Assembly (NCBI GenBank): GCA_910589145.1
Contig: CAJUSD010000001.1
Location: forward strand, 62,001 to 126,000
Reading direction: 5' to 3'
Length of the DNA: 64,000 nucleotides
Source of the DNA: an uncultured Oscillospiraceae bacterium
GTDB taxonomy: Bacteria; Bacillota; Clostridia; Oscillospirales; Ruminococcaceae
Both the position numbers and the translations under genes were made by a program. Within the stretch, counting starts at the first letter, position 1. Every line of letters starts with the position of its first letter. The notes under the pieces were generated by a model. That model was not told the DNA's origin. It saw only the letters and a program-made list of their open reading frames with translations, and searched no databases. Below are positions 50,972 to 59,467 of this stretch, one piece after another.

Positions 50972-52050
50972 GATTCGTGGAGCCGGCTTAAAATCGCCCG
51001 GATCCTGTGTTCGCCTACGCCTTTCGGACTTTCCACAGCTACCAAGTCGTTTTCGTTGAAATTCGTTGTGATGATCAGCGGTCGCTGGCACTCGTAGCGG
51101 TCGTTGATGATGGCGTAAAGCTGCGCCGTTGACCAGTCCGTTGCCTGTTCCTTGCCAATATCGTCAATCACAAGCAGTTCGCAGGTTTTCAGCCTGTTTA
51201 GGACTTTCTGTTCCTCCTGCCCGTTATCGTCAAATGTCGCTTTGATGTCCCGCAGAAGATCATCCGCTGTCTTGAAAATCACATTGTGTCCCTGCTCCAT
51301 CAGCTGGATTGCTATCGCCGCCGCAAGGTGTGTCTTTCCAGTCCCAAATGTCCCCTCGATGTACAGCCCGTCCCCGTTTGCCATGTGCGCAGTGAAGTTG
51401 TCAGCGTACTCTTTCGCCGTCCTGTGCGCTTTGGCTCTCCCCGCTGTGTCTGTCTGGAAGTTTGCGAATGTCCGGGCGAGGAATCGCTTTTTCATGCCGC
51501 TATGCGCCAGTGCGGTCTCTACTCGCTTCCTGCGGCTGAGTTCTTCCTCCTGCCGCCGTTCTTCCTCCTGCCGCCGCTGTTCCTCGGCTTCCAGTGCGTC
51601 CCATTTTGCCTTTGCCTGTTCGCACTCGCACCGCAGCGGCACATTCGACCATCGCTCCACTTCCCACTCGTATGCGCCGCTCTGCCGATGCCGCATGATG
51701 CCGATGTGTTCGAGTGTTGCGCCGCAGAATTCGCACCGTCCCGGCTCCGGGATCACCAGCGGCTCTGCCTTGCGGTCGTAAAATCCCAAGTAGCCGCTAT
51801 CGTCTCCCCAAGGGTTCAGCCCTTTGACTGTCATCCTGGTTTTATGCGACAGCCGCTGTATCTGCGTGACCGTGGCGTAATTCGGCGGGGTTGTCAGGCC
51901 GTTTGCGCCGTAGTACCCGTTGCCGAAATAGCAGACCGCCTGTTTAATTGTCAGTGTCTGTGTCGCTATCTGCGCTTCTAAAGCCTGTGCTTCGCTGGAA
52001 GTCAGCGTAACCGTCTGCGCCGCCGATTCTTTCCGTCTTTCTTCCGGCAT
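50923..52050 (-). CDS. DnaC/DnaI-like helicase loader ATPase
   Basis: A 375-residue protein. The C-terminal AAA+ domain has Walker A GTFGTGKTH near 233 and Walker B ELLVIDDIGKE. The N-terminal half is unusual: a helical region (about 20-75, including YFGNGYYGANGLTTPPNY), possibly DNA-binding, a four-Cys zinc site (CEFCG near 106, CECE near 141) and a Glu/Arg-rich coiled coil. The start at 52050 has GGGAGG eight bases ahead. It loads the replicative helicase, working with the replisome organiser encoded upstream, which it overlaps. Confidence 0.88.
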   Translation of the reverse strand: MPEERRKESAAQTVTLTSSEAQALEAQIATQTLTIKQAVCYFGNGYYGANGLTTPPNYATVTQIQRLSHKTRMTVKGLNPWGDDSGYLGFYDRKAEPLVIPEPGRCEFCGATLEHIGIMRHRQSGAYEWEVERWSNVPLRCECEQAKAKWDALEAEEQRRQEEERRQEEELSRRKRVETALAHSGMKKRFLARTFANFQTDTAGRAKAHRTAKEYADNFTAHMANGDGLYIEGTFGTGKTHLAAAIAIQLMEQGHNVIFKTADDLLRDIKATFDDNGQEEQKVLNRLKTCELLVIDDIGKEQATDWSTAQLYAIINDRYECQRPLIITTNFNENDLVAVESPKGVGEHRIRAILSRLHESCRLLTMSWPDWRGAQ

Positions 52051-52921
52051 TTGCCGCACCTCCCTCTTGGGCTGGTATCTCATCAAGCCAGCGTGTCTGC
52101 CTGAGCCATGTTGCCGGGTTCGGGATGTATTGCCCCCCGTCCCGCTTCCACTGCGGGTTGCGGCTGGCGTGTGCCTTGACGCTTGTCAGGATTTGCTCGA
52201 ACAGTGCCTTGTCCGGCTTCAGCCGCTTCCAGACCTTGAGTGCGTCACCCTTGCCCTGCTTTTTCGGGTAAACTGCCCAGAATTGATCAAATCGCTTTTC
52301 CTGTGCGTCCGGCTCGGCACCCTCGCCATTCCCCCCGCTTGCGGGGGGTAAGGGGGGTGTTGTCCTGTCCTGTCCCTGTACGGTAGTGTCCTGTCCTGTA
52401 GTGTCCTGTCCTGTACTGTACTGTAGGGGCGGGACTGTCCCGTTTTCCGTGGGCCTGTCCCGTGGGACAGGTTCGGGACAGTCCGCTTTTTCTCTTGGGA
52501 CAGCGGCGGGACTTGTGCCTGTGTCCCGCCCTGCTTCTGCTTCCGCTTTCTTCCTTGCGCGGTATTCTGCTTTCCTGTCCCGTTCTTTTTTCCGGCTCTC
52601 GATGCGCTTGTCCCCAAGTTGTCCCGAATAGTCGTACCAGTCATGGATTGTAATGGCTCCATCACTGTTGTTGTCTAAAAAGCCAGAAGAAATCAGTGCG
52701 GCTTTTGCCTTGGCTGGGTCTTTTCCCTCGTATCCGATTGCGTCTGCTATCTCGTAATCGTCAAACTTTGATAGGTCACCGTCCGGCGCGAAGTCAATCG
52801 CCCACCACCAAAGGCAGTGCAAATGTCCGATTGCGGCCGCCACCGTGACCTTCAGTTCCCTTGCGAGGCGTTTGGTCTTGTAGTGGTGGCGAAGTTCTTG
52901 GTGGCTTTCAATCCAAGCCAT
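51944..52921 (-). CDS. Phage replisome organiser / DnaD-like initiator
   Basis: A 325-residue protein. The N-terminal winged-helix domain (MAWIESHQELRHHYKTKRLARELK..., LHCLWWWAIDFAPDGDLS) is the replisome-organiser type that binds the phage origin. A highly charged and repetitive linker follows (TGQDTTGQDT...). The C-terminal part has the FDQFWAVYPKKQGKGDALKVWKRL motif common in phage replication proteins. The gene overlaps the helicase loader by 107 bases. Confidence 0.85.
   Translation of the reverse strand: MAWIESHQELRHHYKTKRLARELKVTVAAAIGHLHCLWWWAIDFAPDGDLSKFDDYEIADAIGYEGKDPAKAKAALISSGFLDNNSDGAITIHDWYDYSGQLGDKRIESRKKERDRKAEYRARKKAEAEAGRDTGTSPAAVPREKADCPEPVPRDRPTENGTVPPLQYSTGQDTTGQDTTVQGQDRTTPPLPPASGGNGEGAEPDAQEKRFDQFWAVYPKKQGKGDALKVWKRLKPDKALFEQILTSVKAHASRNPQWKRDGGQYIPNPATWLRQTRWLDEIPAQEGGAANAGRKTERIGGADGYADFQRSTGFRSADSDTDTDN
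52361..52425 (-). repeat. Short tandem repeat in the replisome organiser gene
   Basis: A run of TGTCC/TGTACTG-type short units encodes the Thr/Gly/Gln/Asp-rich linker. A GC palindrome (CCCCCC-GCTTGC-GGGGGG, 52332-52349) lies next to it. Iterated sequence inside the initiator gene is a common place for a phage replication origin, but the repeats here are short and degenerate. Confidence 0.5.
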
Positions 52922-52934
52922 TATCCGTCACCTC

Positions 52935-55900
52935 CTATCCCATTGAAACCTCGCTGCCGTTGTCCCCTGCGGTCACTGTGATGTTCTGCGCAAACCTCGC
53001 TTTCAGCTGCGGGTCATGGCTGATTGCCAGAATCCGCATCTCCGGGTTGCGGTTCGCCATGTTGGTGAGCGCATCTGCGTATGCGTCAGTGCCGTCACCG
53101 TCCAAAAATGGCGGCTCGTCTATGAAAAGCATTCCCAGCTGTACCCCGGCTCTCCTGGCTTTCACATCTGCCAGCGCAAGGGTAACCGCCAGCGCAATCT
53201 TGACCTTTTCGCCACCGCTGTGGCTGCTGTAGGGTCTGCACCCGCCCGTCAGACTGGTTATCCAAACATCCAGACTGTTGACCAGCTTGCTGTTGGTCTT
53301 GTTTTCACGCTCTGTGCGGAAATCCACCGCCATCCTGCCGCCTGTCATCGCCGAGAGGATTGCGTTGGCTCTGCCCTGTATCTCCGGCACGATGCCCCGG
53401 ATGATGACATACTGGATTCCGTCAATCCCGAAGCTGTTTGCCAGCGTCTGGTAGTCTGCCAGAAGCCTTGCGGCGTTGCTCTTTTCGTCCCGGTAGGTCT
53501 CCCATTGGGCTTTCGCATCTGCGATGGCTTCCAGCTTTGCCTTTAAGCCGCCTATCCGGGTCGCTATCTGGTCGATGCTCTTTGCCAGATCGTCCCGTGT
53601 CGGTCGAAGGTCTGCCAGCGGAGCGTCCGGCACTCTCGACTGCATCTCTGCGGCTTCCTGCGCCGCCACAGCTGCGTCCTGCCGCGTTTTTTCGATGTCC
53701 TTGGTAAGTATGTCCACCGTAGTCTGCAACGCCGTCACGGTCGCTACAGCGGCGGCACAGGCGGCTTGCAGGGCTGCTGTCGATTCGTTGTCCTTGATGG
53801 TCTGCCGGAGTTTTGCCGCAATCTGCGCCCACTCTTGGAGCGGCGGGAGTTTCTTTGCGATTTCCTGCAGTTCCTTTTCGGTTTCTTCCAGTTGCGTTGC
53901 CTTGTCAGCTTCCTGCTGTTCCAGATTGGTGATGGTTGCCGCAGCCGCTTCCAGCCTTGCCGACTGTCCGGCTACCGGGGCCGCCCTGCGCTCTCTTTGC
54001 CCAAGCGCATCAAGGTCGGCTTGCGGGTCTCCCAGCGCATCCAGTTTGCTCTGCGCATCGGCGATTTCCCTTTGGGCTTCCTCGTATTTTGCCCGGTCTG
54101 CTTTCTTGACCGCTTCCAGTTCCTTCTCCAGCCCCGCAAGTTCAGCCTTTGCCGCCTGTGCGTCCTGCAGGAATGCGCAGGATGCCTTTTCCGCTATCGG
54201 GCATCCGCTGTCTGTGAGAAGCTGTGCTTTTTTCCGGGCTGTCTCGACCTGACTGTTGAGCCGCCCAATCCGTACCCGGCTGTCTCCGAGGAAGGTCTGC
54301 ACAGCGGCTTTCTTCTCCACGATGTGCCGTGTCAAGTCTGCCTGTGCTGCCAGTCTGGGGGTGAGTGCCTGTCGGTCTGCCCGTACTGCTTCCATTTCCC
54401 GCACAGCCGCTTCGATCTCATCTCTGCGTTCAAGGATTGCCGTCTGCCCCTGCTTTGCCGTCTGAATCTGGGCGATTTCGCTCTGCAGACGCTGGGCTGT
54501 TGCCCGGAGCGTGGACTGTTTGTCTGTCAGGGATTTAAGCTGGGCTTCATCCTCTGCCAGCGGTTCAAGGTCTTTCCGAGCCTGGGTCACCGTTTCAGCC
54601 GCCTTTGCCGCAGCGTCCGCCATGCCAGCGAGTGCGCTCTGGTTGTCCCGTTCAGCTTTCTGTTTCTGCAGTTCCCGTTCCTTTTCCTGCGCCTGTGCGG
54701 TCAATTTGGCGGCTTCCTGCGCCTTTTCCTGCGCTTGCCTTATAAGTTCCTGTCTGAGTGCTTCCTCGCGCTCCAGCGCCTTTATTTGCCCGTCTACGGC
54801 TGTCATCTGCGCCGTGTAAAGTGCCTTGTCCCTCTCGCACTCACTCAGTTCGTTCTCGACCTGTTCCCTCGCCGCCATCTGAGCGTCCAGAACGCTCATG
54901 CGGTCATTGAGTGCCGCCAGCTTGCGCCGTTGTTCGCTTGCCTTTTCCTTTGCGATCCCCTCTGCCCGGTCGTAAAGCCCAAGGTTGAGAAGGCTGGACA
55001 GGACTTCCATCCTGCGGTCGCTGTCGGATTCCAGAAAAATCCCGTATGCGTCCTGCCGGATCAGGGCGATGGAGCAGAAGGTCTGGCAGTCCATCCCAAT
55101 CGTGCGGATTATCTTTTCCTGTGTCAGCGGCATCGTAGTATCGCCGTAGTTTTCCCATTCCCCGGTGTCCCGGTTCTTCCTTGCCAGTGCCAGCGTTCCT
55201 TTGCTCTTTGTGCGGGTTCTGGACACCCGGTACTCGTAGCCGCCCATCTCAAACTCGAAGGTGATTGCGCCCTTCTTTTCGCCCTCACGCACCCATTCGC
55301 CTTTTGCTCCGTCCCGGCTGGTTTCGTACAGGCAGTCTGCGATGGCATCCATGAAAAGGCTGCTCTTGCCTACGCCGTTCTGCCCGTTGACCATCGCCAT
55401 GCGGATTTCCTCGAAGTCAAACGCTGCGTGGGTGTAGCTGCGGTAGTTCGTGACCTCTACCCGTTTCGGCAGGAATGCCCCGGTGTGCTGATTGGTTTCC
55501 CGCCCGTCATCGGCTTGCCGGATGATCGGGTCTGCCAGTTCGTCCAGTCGCTTGATGTCATCGTTTGTCAGCTTTCCGTCCGTTTCCTGCACCGTGGTCA
55601 GGTAGCTGTGGAGTGCCGCTCTGGGGTCATCCTCGGTGGCGGTCTCTGTGATCAGCGTGTCCTGCGGTTCGTCCCGGATGAAGTCTGCCACATAAAACGC
55701 GCCATGCTGCATCAGGCTGGTTTGCAGTGCCGCCCGGTTCAGTGCCTTTTCCTGTTCCTGCGTGGCGTTGTAAAAAATCCGCAGGATTGCGCCCTCTGCC
55801 TGTGAGGGCAGTCCCTCCAGCGTCCCGGTCTCAATGAATCCGGCCAGCTGTTCGTCCGTCAGCTTCAGCGTCAGGTGTCTGCGCTCCGGCGTGATAATGA

Positions 55901-56726
55901 AGCGGCTCTGGATGACTTCGTTCCCTTCGATTTCGTGGATGTAGAAGCCATGTTCCATGCCCTCATCGTTGAATGTCAGCTGGTTCGGGCTGCCGCTGTA
56001 GTAGGCCGGCGTGTTGCATCCGAGCCGCTGGGGTTTGTGGATGTGTCCGAAACACCCCAGCGTCACCCCTGCACTGTCGATGGTCTGCGGCAGGATCACC
56101 ACATCCTGCCCTGCGAGGAATGTCTGGCCGCTCTCCGATTCGCACCCTGCGACTGTGTAGTGCGCCACCAGGACGCTCGGTGTTGCCCTGTCAAGCTGCG
56201 CCGCCTGTCCGAGTATGATTTCGTTGACCAGCGTGGTGGCGTTCTGGTTCTCTGTCTCTGCGTCTGCATCCGGCATGAACACCCGAAGCCGCCCCTTGTC
56301 AAATCCCGGCATGGCGAGTATCTGGACGGGTCCCTCGCTGGTATTCAGCGTGTCCACCTCCGGGGTTGTGTAAATGGTCAGGTTGTGCATCCCCTGGGTG
56401 AGAAGCCGCAGGGCGTTGAACGCTTTCGGGTTGTCGTGGTTCTGCGTCCCGAAAAGAAGCACCACCTTTTCGCATTCCCTGCAAAGCGGCCGGATGAAGT
56501 CTGTCACTGCCGCGGCTATGTCATCCAGTGCCGTGTCTGCCCATACCCGGCTGCGGTTGAAAAGGTCTCCGGCGATAATTGCCACATTCGGCTTCTCAAC
56601 CGCCGCTGTCTGTGCTATCGCTCTCATGCATTTGAGCGTGTCCTCGCGCCTTGCGTTGCTCCCATCCTTGACGGGGCCGTTCAAATCCCCCAGATGAAGG
56701 TCGGCGCAGTGTAAAATCTTCATCAT
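52935..56726 (-). CDS. SbcD-SbcC (Mre11-Rad50) fusion protein
   Basis: A 1263-residue single chain. Residues 1-400 are an SbcD-like metallophosphatase nuclease: CADLHLGD at 7, GDLFNR at 53, GTQNHD at 93 and GHIHKPQ at 227. Residues 415-1263 are an SbcC-like ABC ATPase: Walker A NGQNGVGKSS near 447, a long coiled coil broken by a Cys hook (GCPIAEKASC), the signature SHSGGEKVKIA and Walker B FIDEPP. Normally SbcD and SbcC are separate subunits. The reading frame is continuous. It would process DNA ends or hairpins during replication and recombination. AGGAGG precedes the ATG. Confidence 0.93.
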   Translation of the reverse strand: MMKILHCADLHLGDLNGPVKDGSNARREDTLKCMRAIAQTAAVEKPNVAIIAGDLFNRSRVWADTALDDIAAAVTDFIRPLCRECEKVVLLFGTQNHDNPKAFNALRLLTQGMHNLTIYTTPEVDTLNTSEGPVQILAMPGFDKGRLRVFMPDADAETENQNATTLVNEIILGQAAQLDRATPSVLVAHYTVAGCESESGQTFLAGQDVVILPQTIDSAGVTLGCFGHIHKPQRLGCNTPAYYSGSPNQLTFNDEGMEHGFYIHEIEGNEVIQSRFIITPERRHLTLKLTDEQLAGFIETGTLEGLPSQAEGAILRIFYNATQEQEKALNRAALQTSLMQHGAFYVADFIRDEPQDTLITETATEDDPRAALHSYLTTVQETDGKLTNDDIKRLDELADPIIRQADDGRETNQHTGAFLPKRVEVTNYRSYTHAAFDFEEIRMAMVNGQNGVGKSSLFMDAIADCLYETSRDGAKGEWVREGEKKGAITFEFEMGGYEYRVSRTRTKSKGTLALARKNRDTGEWENYGDTTMPLTQEKIIRTIGMDCQTFCSIALIRQDAYGIFLESDSDRRMEVLSSLLNLGLYDRAEGIAKEKASEQRRKLAALNDRMSVLDAQMAAREQVENELSECERDKALYTAQMTAVDGQIKALEREEALRQELIRQAQEKAQEAAKLTAQAQEKERELQKQKAERDNQSALAGMADAAAKAAETVTQARKDLEPLAEDEAQLKSLTDKQSTLRATAQRLQSEIAQIQTAKQGQTAILERRDEIEAAVREMEAVRADRQALTPRLAAQADLTRHIVEKKAAVQTFLGDSRVRIGRLNSQVETARKKAQLLTDSGCPIAEKASCAFLQDAQAAKAELAGLEKELEAVKKADRAKYEEAQREIADAQSKLDALGDPQADLDALGQRERRAAPVAGQSARLEAAAATITNLEQQEADKATQLEETEKELQEIAKKLPPLQEWAQIAAKLRQTIKDNESTAALQAACAAAVATVTALQTTVDILTKDIEKTRQDAAVAAQEAAEMQSRVPDAPLADLRPTRDDLAKSIDQIATRIGGLKAKLEAIADAKAQWETYRDEKSNAARLLADYQTLANSFGIDGIQYVIIRGIVPEIQGRANAILSAMTGGRMAVDFRTERENKTNSKLVNSLDVWITSLTGGCRPYSSHSGGEKVKIALAVTLALADVKARRAGVQLGMLFIDEPPFLDGDGTDAYADALTNMANRNPEMRILAISHDPQLKARFAQNITVTAGDNGSEVSMG

Positions 56727-57760
56727 CTGCCATTCCTCCTGCTATTCGCTTTCTGGCAGTCCGGGCAAAGGCACCGACCGAATCTCCGTGTGGAGAAATC
56801 CCGGATTGCTTCTGGTGTCCATTTCTGTCCGCTCGTGCCTTTCGCTTCGGTTATCTGTCTGCCGCACCCTTCGCATACGATGCCCTGCGGCGGCTCCGGG
56901 GCCGGCACATCTTCCCAAGGCAACGCATCCGATTCGTAGTCCGGGTACTCATCTTCCCTGTAGGGTTCGCCCGTGTCTGCCGCGTCCTCCGCCGCCATCT
57001 GCATCGCCCCGTCCGAAAGTGCCAGCGGCTGTTGCTGTTGCGCCTGTTGTGCGATTTGCGGCTGTGCGCTCGTTGTCTCGAACAGCAGCCCCATGTCCCG
57101 GAGCGAGTTGCTGATTAAGGCTTGCCGCATCTCCGGCGCATCCAAGTTCGGGACAATGTGTGCGACCACAAAGGGTTTCATCAGTTCCTGTTTCGTGTAC
57201 CCCTGCGCCAATCCAAGAGCCGCTCTCAGGCATCTCATGTAGGCTTTTGTCTCTGCCATGCTTGCCCTGTGCGGCAGAAACTTCTTATACTGCGCGTCCG
57301 TCATGGATGCTTTCTCCAGTGCGCAGTCGATTTCCTTGCTTTTGGTAATCAGCCGGAATCCTCCGCTCGGCTCCGGCACCCGGACGGTCACCGTGTGCTT
57401 CACATCGTAGGCGTGGGGGCAGCTTCCGCAGGACTGCGCCCTGCCTGTTGCTTTCGCCATTTCAATGCACCGCTTGCAGACCTCCGGCTGTTCGCCCTCG
57501 TTCTGGACGATGCTGATGTTCGCCGCCGCTGCCAGCTTTGTGCCGCCTACGGCTGTAATGGCGTATTTGCCCGTCTGCCTGTCGTAGTAGATGTCCCGAC
57601 CGTTGCCCTTTTCGTCTGTTGTGGTGTCAAGCTGCACCTCGTTGACGATGATCTTCTGCATGTTGCTCATGACTTGCATGGAAGTCACGGGGATCAGGAC
57701 ATTGTATTTGTCCTTTGGGTAGTTGTTCAGCTGGACGATTGTGTCTTGCGCTGTCATCAT
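56723..57760 (-). CDS. Possible single-strand annealing/recombination protein with zinc ribbons
   Basis: A 345-residue protein encoded between ssb and the SbcDC fusion. The segment FLPHRASMAETKAYMRCLRAALG near 180 recalls the RecT/ERF/Rad52-like annealases, but the match is not firm. Two zinc sites are visible: CKRC...CGSC (about 95-115) and a C-terminal CEGCG...CPDC (about 297-335), the latter common at the end of phage annealing proteins. A Gln/acidic linker precedes it. The ATG at 57760 is chosen because AAAGGAG lies eight bases ahead. The function is inferred mainly from neighbours. Confidence 0.6.
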   Translation of the reverse strand: MMTAQDTIVQLNNYPKDKYNVLIPVTSMQVMSNMQKIIVNEVQLDTTTDEKGNGRDIYYDRQTGKYAITAVGGTKLAAAANISIVQNEGEQPEVCKRCIEMAKATGRAQSCGSCPHAYDVKHTVTVRVPEPSGGFRLITKSKEIDCALEKASMTDAQYKKFLPHRASMAETKAYMRCLRAALGLAQGYTKQELMKPFVVAHIVPNLDAPEMRQALISNSLRDMGLLFETTSAQPQIAQQAQQQQPLALSDGAMQMAAEDAADTGEPYREDEYPDYESDALPWEDVPAPEPPQGIVCEGCGRQITEAKGTSGQKWTPEAIRDFSTRRFGRCLCPDCQKANSRRNGR

Positions 57761-57780
57761 TATCTTTGCTCCTTTCGGTT

Positions 57781-58170
57781 CTAATGCCACGGCATATCGC
57801 CGTCATCGTACTCTCCTGCGTCCATCGGCGGTTCAAACTGTGCCGCCTGTGCCGCTTCCTGCTTGCTGTCTGCGAAGTGGATTTGGTCTGCGGTCAGTTC
57901 GTAGGCTTTCCGCTTCACGCCGTTGCGGTCGGTGTAGCTACGGGTCAGCATTTCGCCCTGTACCACCACCCGCTGTCCTTTGTGGAGGTACTTTGCGGCG
58001 AATTCTGCCCGTTCCCGCCATGCCACAACATCAAAAAAATCGGTTGCGGCGTTGCCTTTGGTGCGCTTGCGCTCCACCGCCAGCGCGAAGGTTGTTACTG
58101 CCACGCCGTTCGGGGTCATCCGCAGTTCCGGCTCTGCTGTGAGCCGTCCCATAAAAACGCAAATGTTCAC
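57781..58170 (-). CDS. ssb: Single-stranded DNA-binding protein
   Basis: A 129-residue OB-fold SSB: opening NICVFMGRLTAEPELR, FDVVAWRERAEFAAKYLHKGQRVVVQGEM near 46 and a short tail ending DDGDMPWH, a variant of the usual DDDIPF protein-docking tip. It is shorter than host SSB, as is common for phage versions. Confidence 0.95.
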   Translation of the reverse strand: MNICVFMGRLTAEPELRMTPNGVAVTTFALAVERKRTKGNAATDFFDVVAWRERAEFAAKYLHKGQRVVVQGEMLTRSYTDRNGVKRKAYELTADQIHFADSKQEAAQAAQFEPPMDAGEYDDGDMPWH

Positions 58171-58201
58171 GGTTTCTCTCCCCTTTCTCTGAAAGTCCCC
58201 A

Positions 58202-58231
58202 TTGACAAAATCCCTTGTCCCTGGGTATAAT
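58202..58231 (+). promoter_or_regulatory. Strong plus-strand promoter with no gene downstream
   Basis: A consensus TTGACA (58202-58207), an 18-base spacer and a consensus TATAAT (58226-58231). It reads against the early operon. No coding frame with a ribosome site follows; a terminator follows 50 bases later. Confidence 0.8.
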
Positions 58232-58237
58232 GGGGTT

Positions 58238-58318
58238 GCGTCAGAGCGTTGTCATTCGCTTTGTTCGCTTTCGGTTGGGTGCGGTCTGCAAGCGCAGCAG
58301 GCCGCGCTCTTTTTTTTG
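58238..58318 (+). ncRNA. Candidate small RNA antisense to phage leaders
   Basis: An approximately 80-base transcript is predicted from the promoter at 58202-58231 to the terminator at 58282-58318. It has no start codon with a ribosome site. Its unstructured 5' part holds TCGCTTTCGGTT (58266-58277), perfectly complementary to the leader of the DUF5131 gene (12 bases), to the DUF6011-like gene leader (11 bases) and to the first codons of the membrane protein gene at 43797 (11 bases). Shorter matches lie before other phage genes. Confidence 0.65.
58282..58318 (+). terminator. Intrinsic terminator of the candidate small RNA
   Basis: A 9-bp stem (GCGGTCTGC 58282-58290 with GCAGGCCGC 58298-58306, one U.G pair), a seven-base loop, then eight T (58311-58318). 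Confidence 0.85.
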
Positions 58319-58354
58319 CGTCCAAAGCGTCTGCACTCATCCTGTCCCCCTTGC

Positions 58355-58597
58355 CTATGCTACTTCAAGGGTTTTTGTCCTGTAGTCGTAGCTGACCGTG
58401 TGCGTCTTGCCGGCCGCCGTCCGCACCGTCCTGCGGTACTTTCCATCTGCGTGGGTCTCTGCGACCGTCTCGCAAGCCGGGAGGTGCTGCGCTATGTACT
58501 CGCTGGTTGCCGCCTGTGCGCTTGCGTACAGCTTTTCGGCCACCCGGTAGAAAACATCGAATGCCCTTTGTCCTGCTTCGTTGTATGGGATCGTCAT
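58355..58597 (-). CDS. Small early protein, unknown
   Basis: An 80-residue protein (MTIPYNEAGQRAFDVFYRVAEK..., TVSYDYRTKTLEVA). The ATG overlaps the stop of the XRE gene (ATGA). No family is recognised. Confidence 0.6.
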   Translation of the reverse strand: MTIPYNEAGQRAFDVFYRVAEKLYASAQAATSEYIAQHLPACETVAETHADGKYRRTVRTAAGKTHTVSYDYRTKTLEVA

Positions 58598-59049
58598 TCT
58601 ACTCCCTCCGCGTAAACGATGACCGACAGCAGTTTGCTGTTGATTTGTCGGACAAACTCCATCGCTTTTTTGAAATCCGGCTTTTCGTGTTCCTCGACCT
58701 TGCCGTTCTCCATGATCCGCTGGATGTCATCGACCACCTGTCTCAGCCGCCACTCTGCGATGGAAAGCTGGGCGATCATGTCTCCGTGCGTCTGCGGCAT
58801 TACCACGTCCGGGAGGTATTTTCCCAGGACGCTGGTGTTCCTCAAATGCCACCACGCCAGCAGCGGTGACTTGTAGTGATTGCTCATTGCGTCCACGATG
58901 TCATCCGGCACTTTTGCTCGGTCGTTTTCGTAGTCCGAGAGCGTCCGCGGGGAAATCGCCAGCAGTTCTGCCGCCGCTTCCTGCGTAAATCCTGCGGATG
59001 TTCTGCACAATTTGTAGAGATTCTCGCATCCTTCGCTCGTGGTACTCAC
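58594..59049 (-). CDS. XRE-type helix-turn-helix regulator (Cro-like side)
   Basis: A 151-residue protein with an HTH at about 12-60 (GFTQEAAAELLAISPRTLSDYENDRAKVP) and a helical C-terminal region. It is read from GTG at 59049, which overlaps the preceding gene. As a regulator in the leftward early operon it occupies the place of a Cro-type or excision regulator. Confidence 0.8.
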   Translation of the reverse strand: MSTTSEGCENLYKLCRTSAGFTQEAAAELLAISPRTLSDYENDRAKVPDDIVDAMSNHYKSPLLAWWHLRNTSVLGKYLPDVVMPQTHGDMIAQLSIAEWRLRQVVDDIQRIMENGKVEEHEKPDFKKAMEFVRQINSKLLSVIVYAEGVE

Positions 59050-59265
59050 CTCTCTTTCGGTTTATAATCTTGTTCAAGGGCAGTAAGCAGTTCCTCTGTC
59101 ATGGCTTCCAGGATGGCATCAAGCCGTTTTTCCCCGGATGGGTGTTTGTCCCCGGATGCCCGTTTAGCCGCCGTGGTCGGCGGTTTCTGGTGAGTAGTGC
59201 CGCCCCCCCCCCGCCGCTTTTTTGGAAGTTGTGGGGGATTTCGGGTTAGTCGGTTTCTTTGCCAC
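59046..59265 (-). pseudogene. Early gene interrupted by a ten-G tract (frameshifted or phase-variable)
   Basis: From a GTG at 59265 the frame reads MAKKPTNPKSPTTSKKAAGGG and then, because of a run of ten G (plus-strand C at 59203-59212), shifts and stops at 59164 after 33 residues. With nine G the frame would stay open to 59046 (…KRLDAILEAMTEELLTALEQDYKPKER), overlapping the next gene's start. The exact fit at both ends shows one gene with a one-base slip in a homopolymer. Sequencing error, true mutation or phase variation are all possible. Confidence 0.75.
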
Positions 59266-59467
59266 GCTGAATCCCTCCGTCCTCCGGGATGTAGGCTTCT
59301 CCTTGCTCTGCTGCGATTGCCTTGGAAAGCAGGGTAGAACAAGCCATTGCCAGCGACATCCGATGCTCCCACGCCCAATCGTTCAAGGTGTTATAAATGT
59401 CCGCCTTGAGCCGGGATGAGAAGCACTGGTATCCGGCTCCACGCTCCTGCCGCTGCTGTACCGCCAT
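59246..59467 (-). CDS. Small RHH-like early protein, first gene of the leftward operon
   Basis: A 73-residue protein (MAVQQRQERGAGYQCFSSRLK..., AWEHRMSLAMACSTLLSKAIAAEQG) whose strand-helix-helix pattern suggests a ribbon-helix-helix DNA-binding fold. The ATG at 59467 has AAGGAGGTG at ideal spacing. It is first after the early promoter. Confidence 0.7.
   Translation of the reverse strand: MAVQQRQERGAGYQCFSSRLKADIYNTLNDWAWEHRMSLAMACSTLLSKAIAAEQGEAYIPEDGGIQRGKETD

Noticed and set aside
52361..52425. Tandem TGTCC-type units as an attachment or CRISPR element
   Set aside because: They are degenerate, in frame within the replisome organiser linker and not matched elsewhere. Kept only as a simple repeat and possible origin hint.
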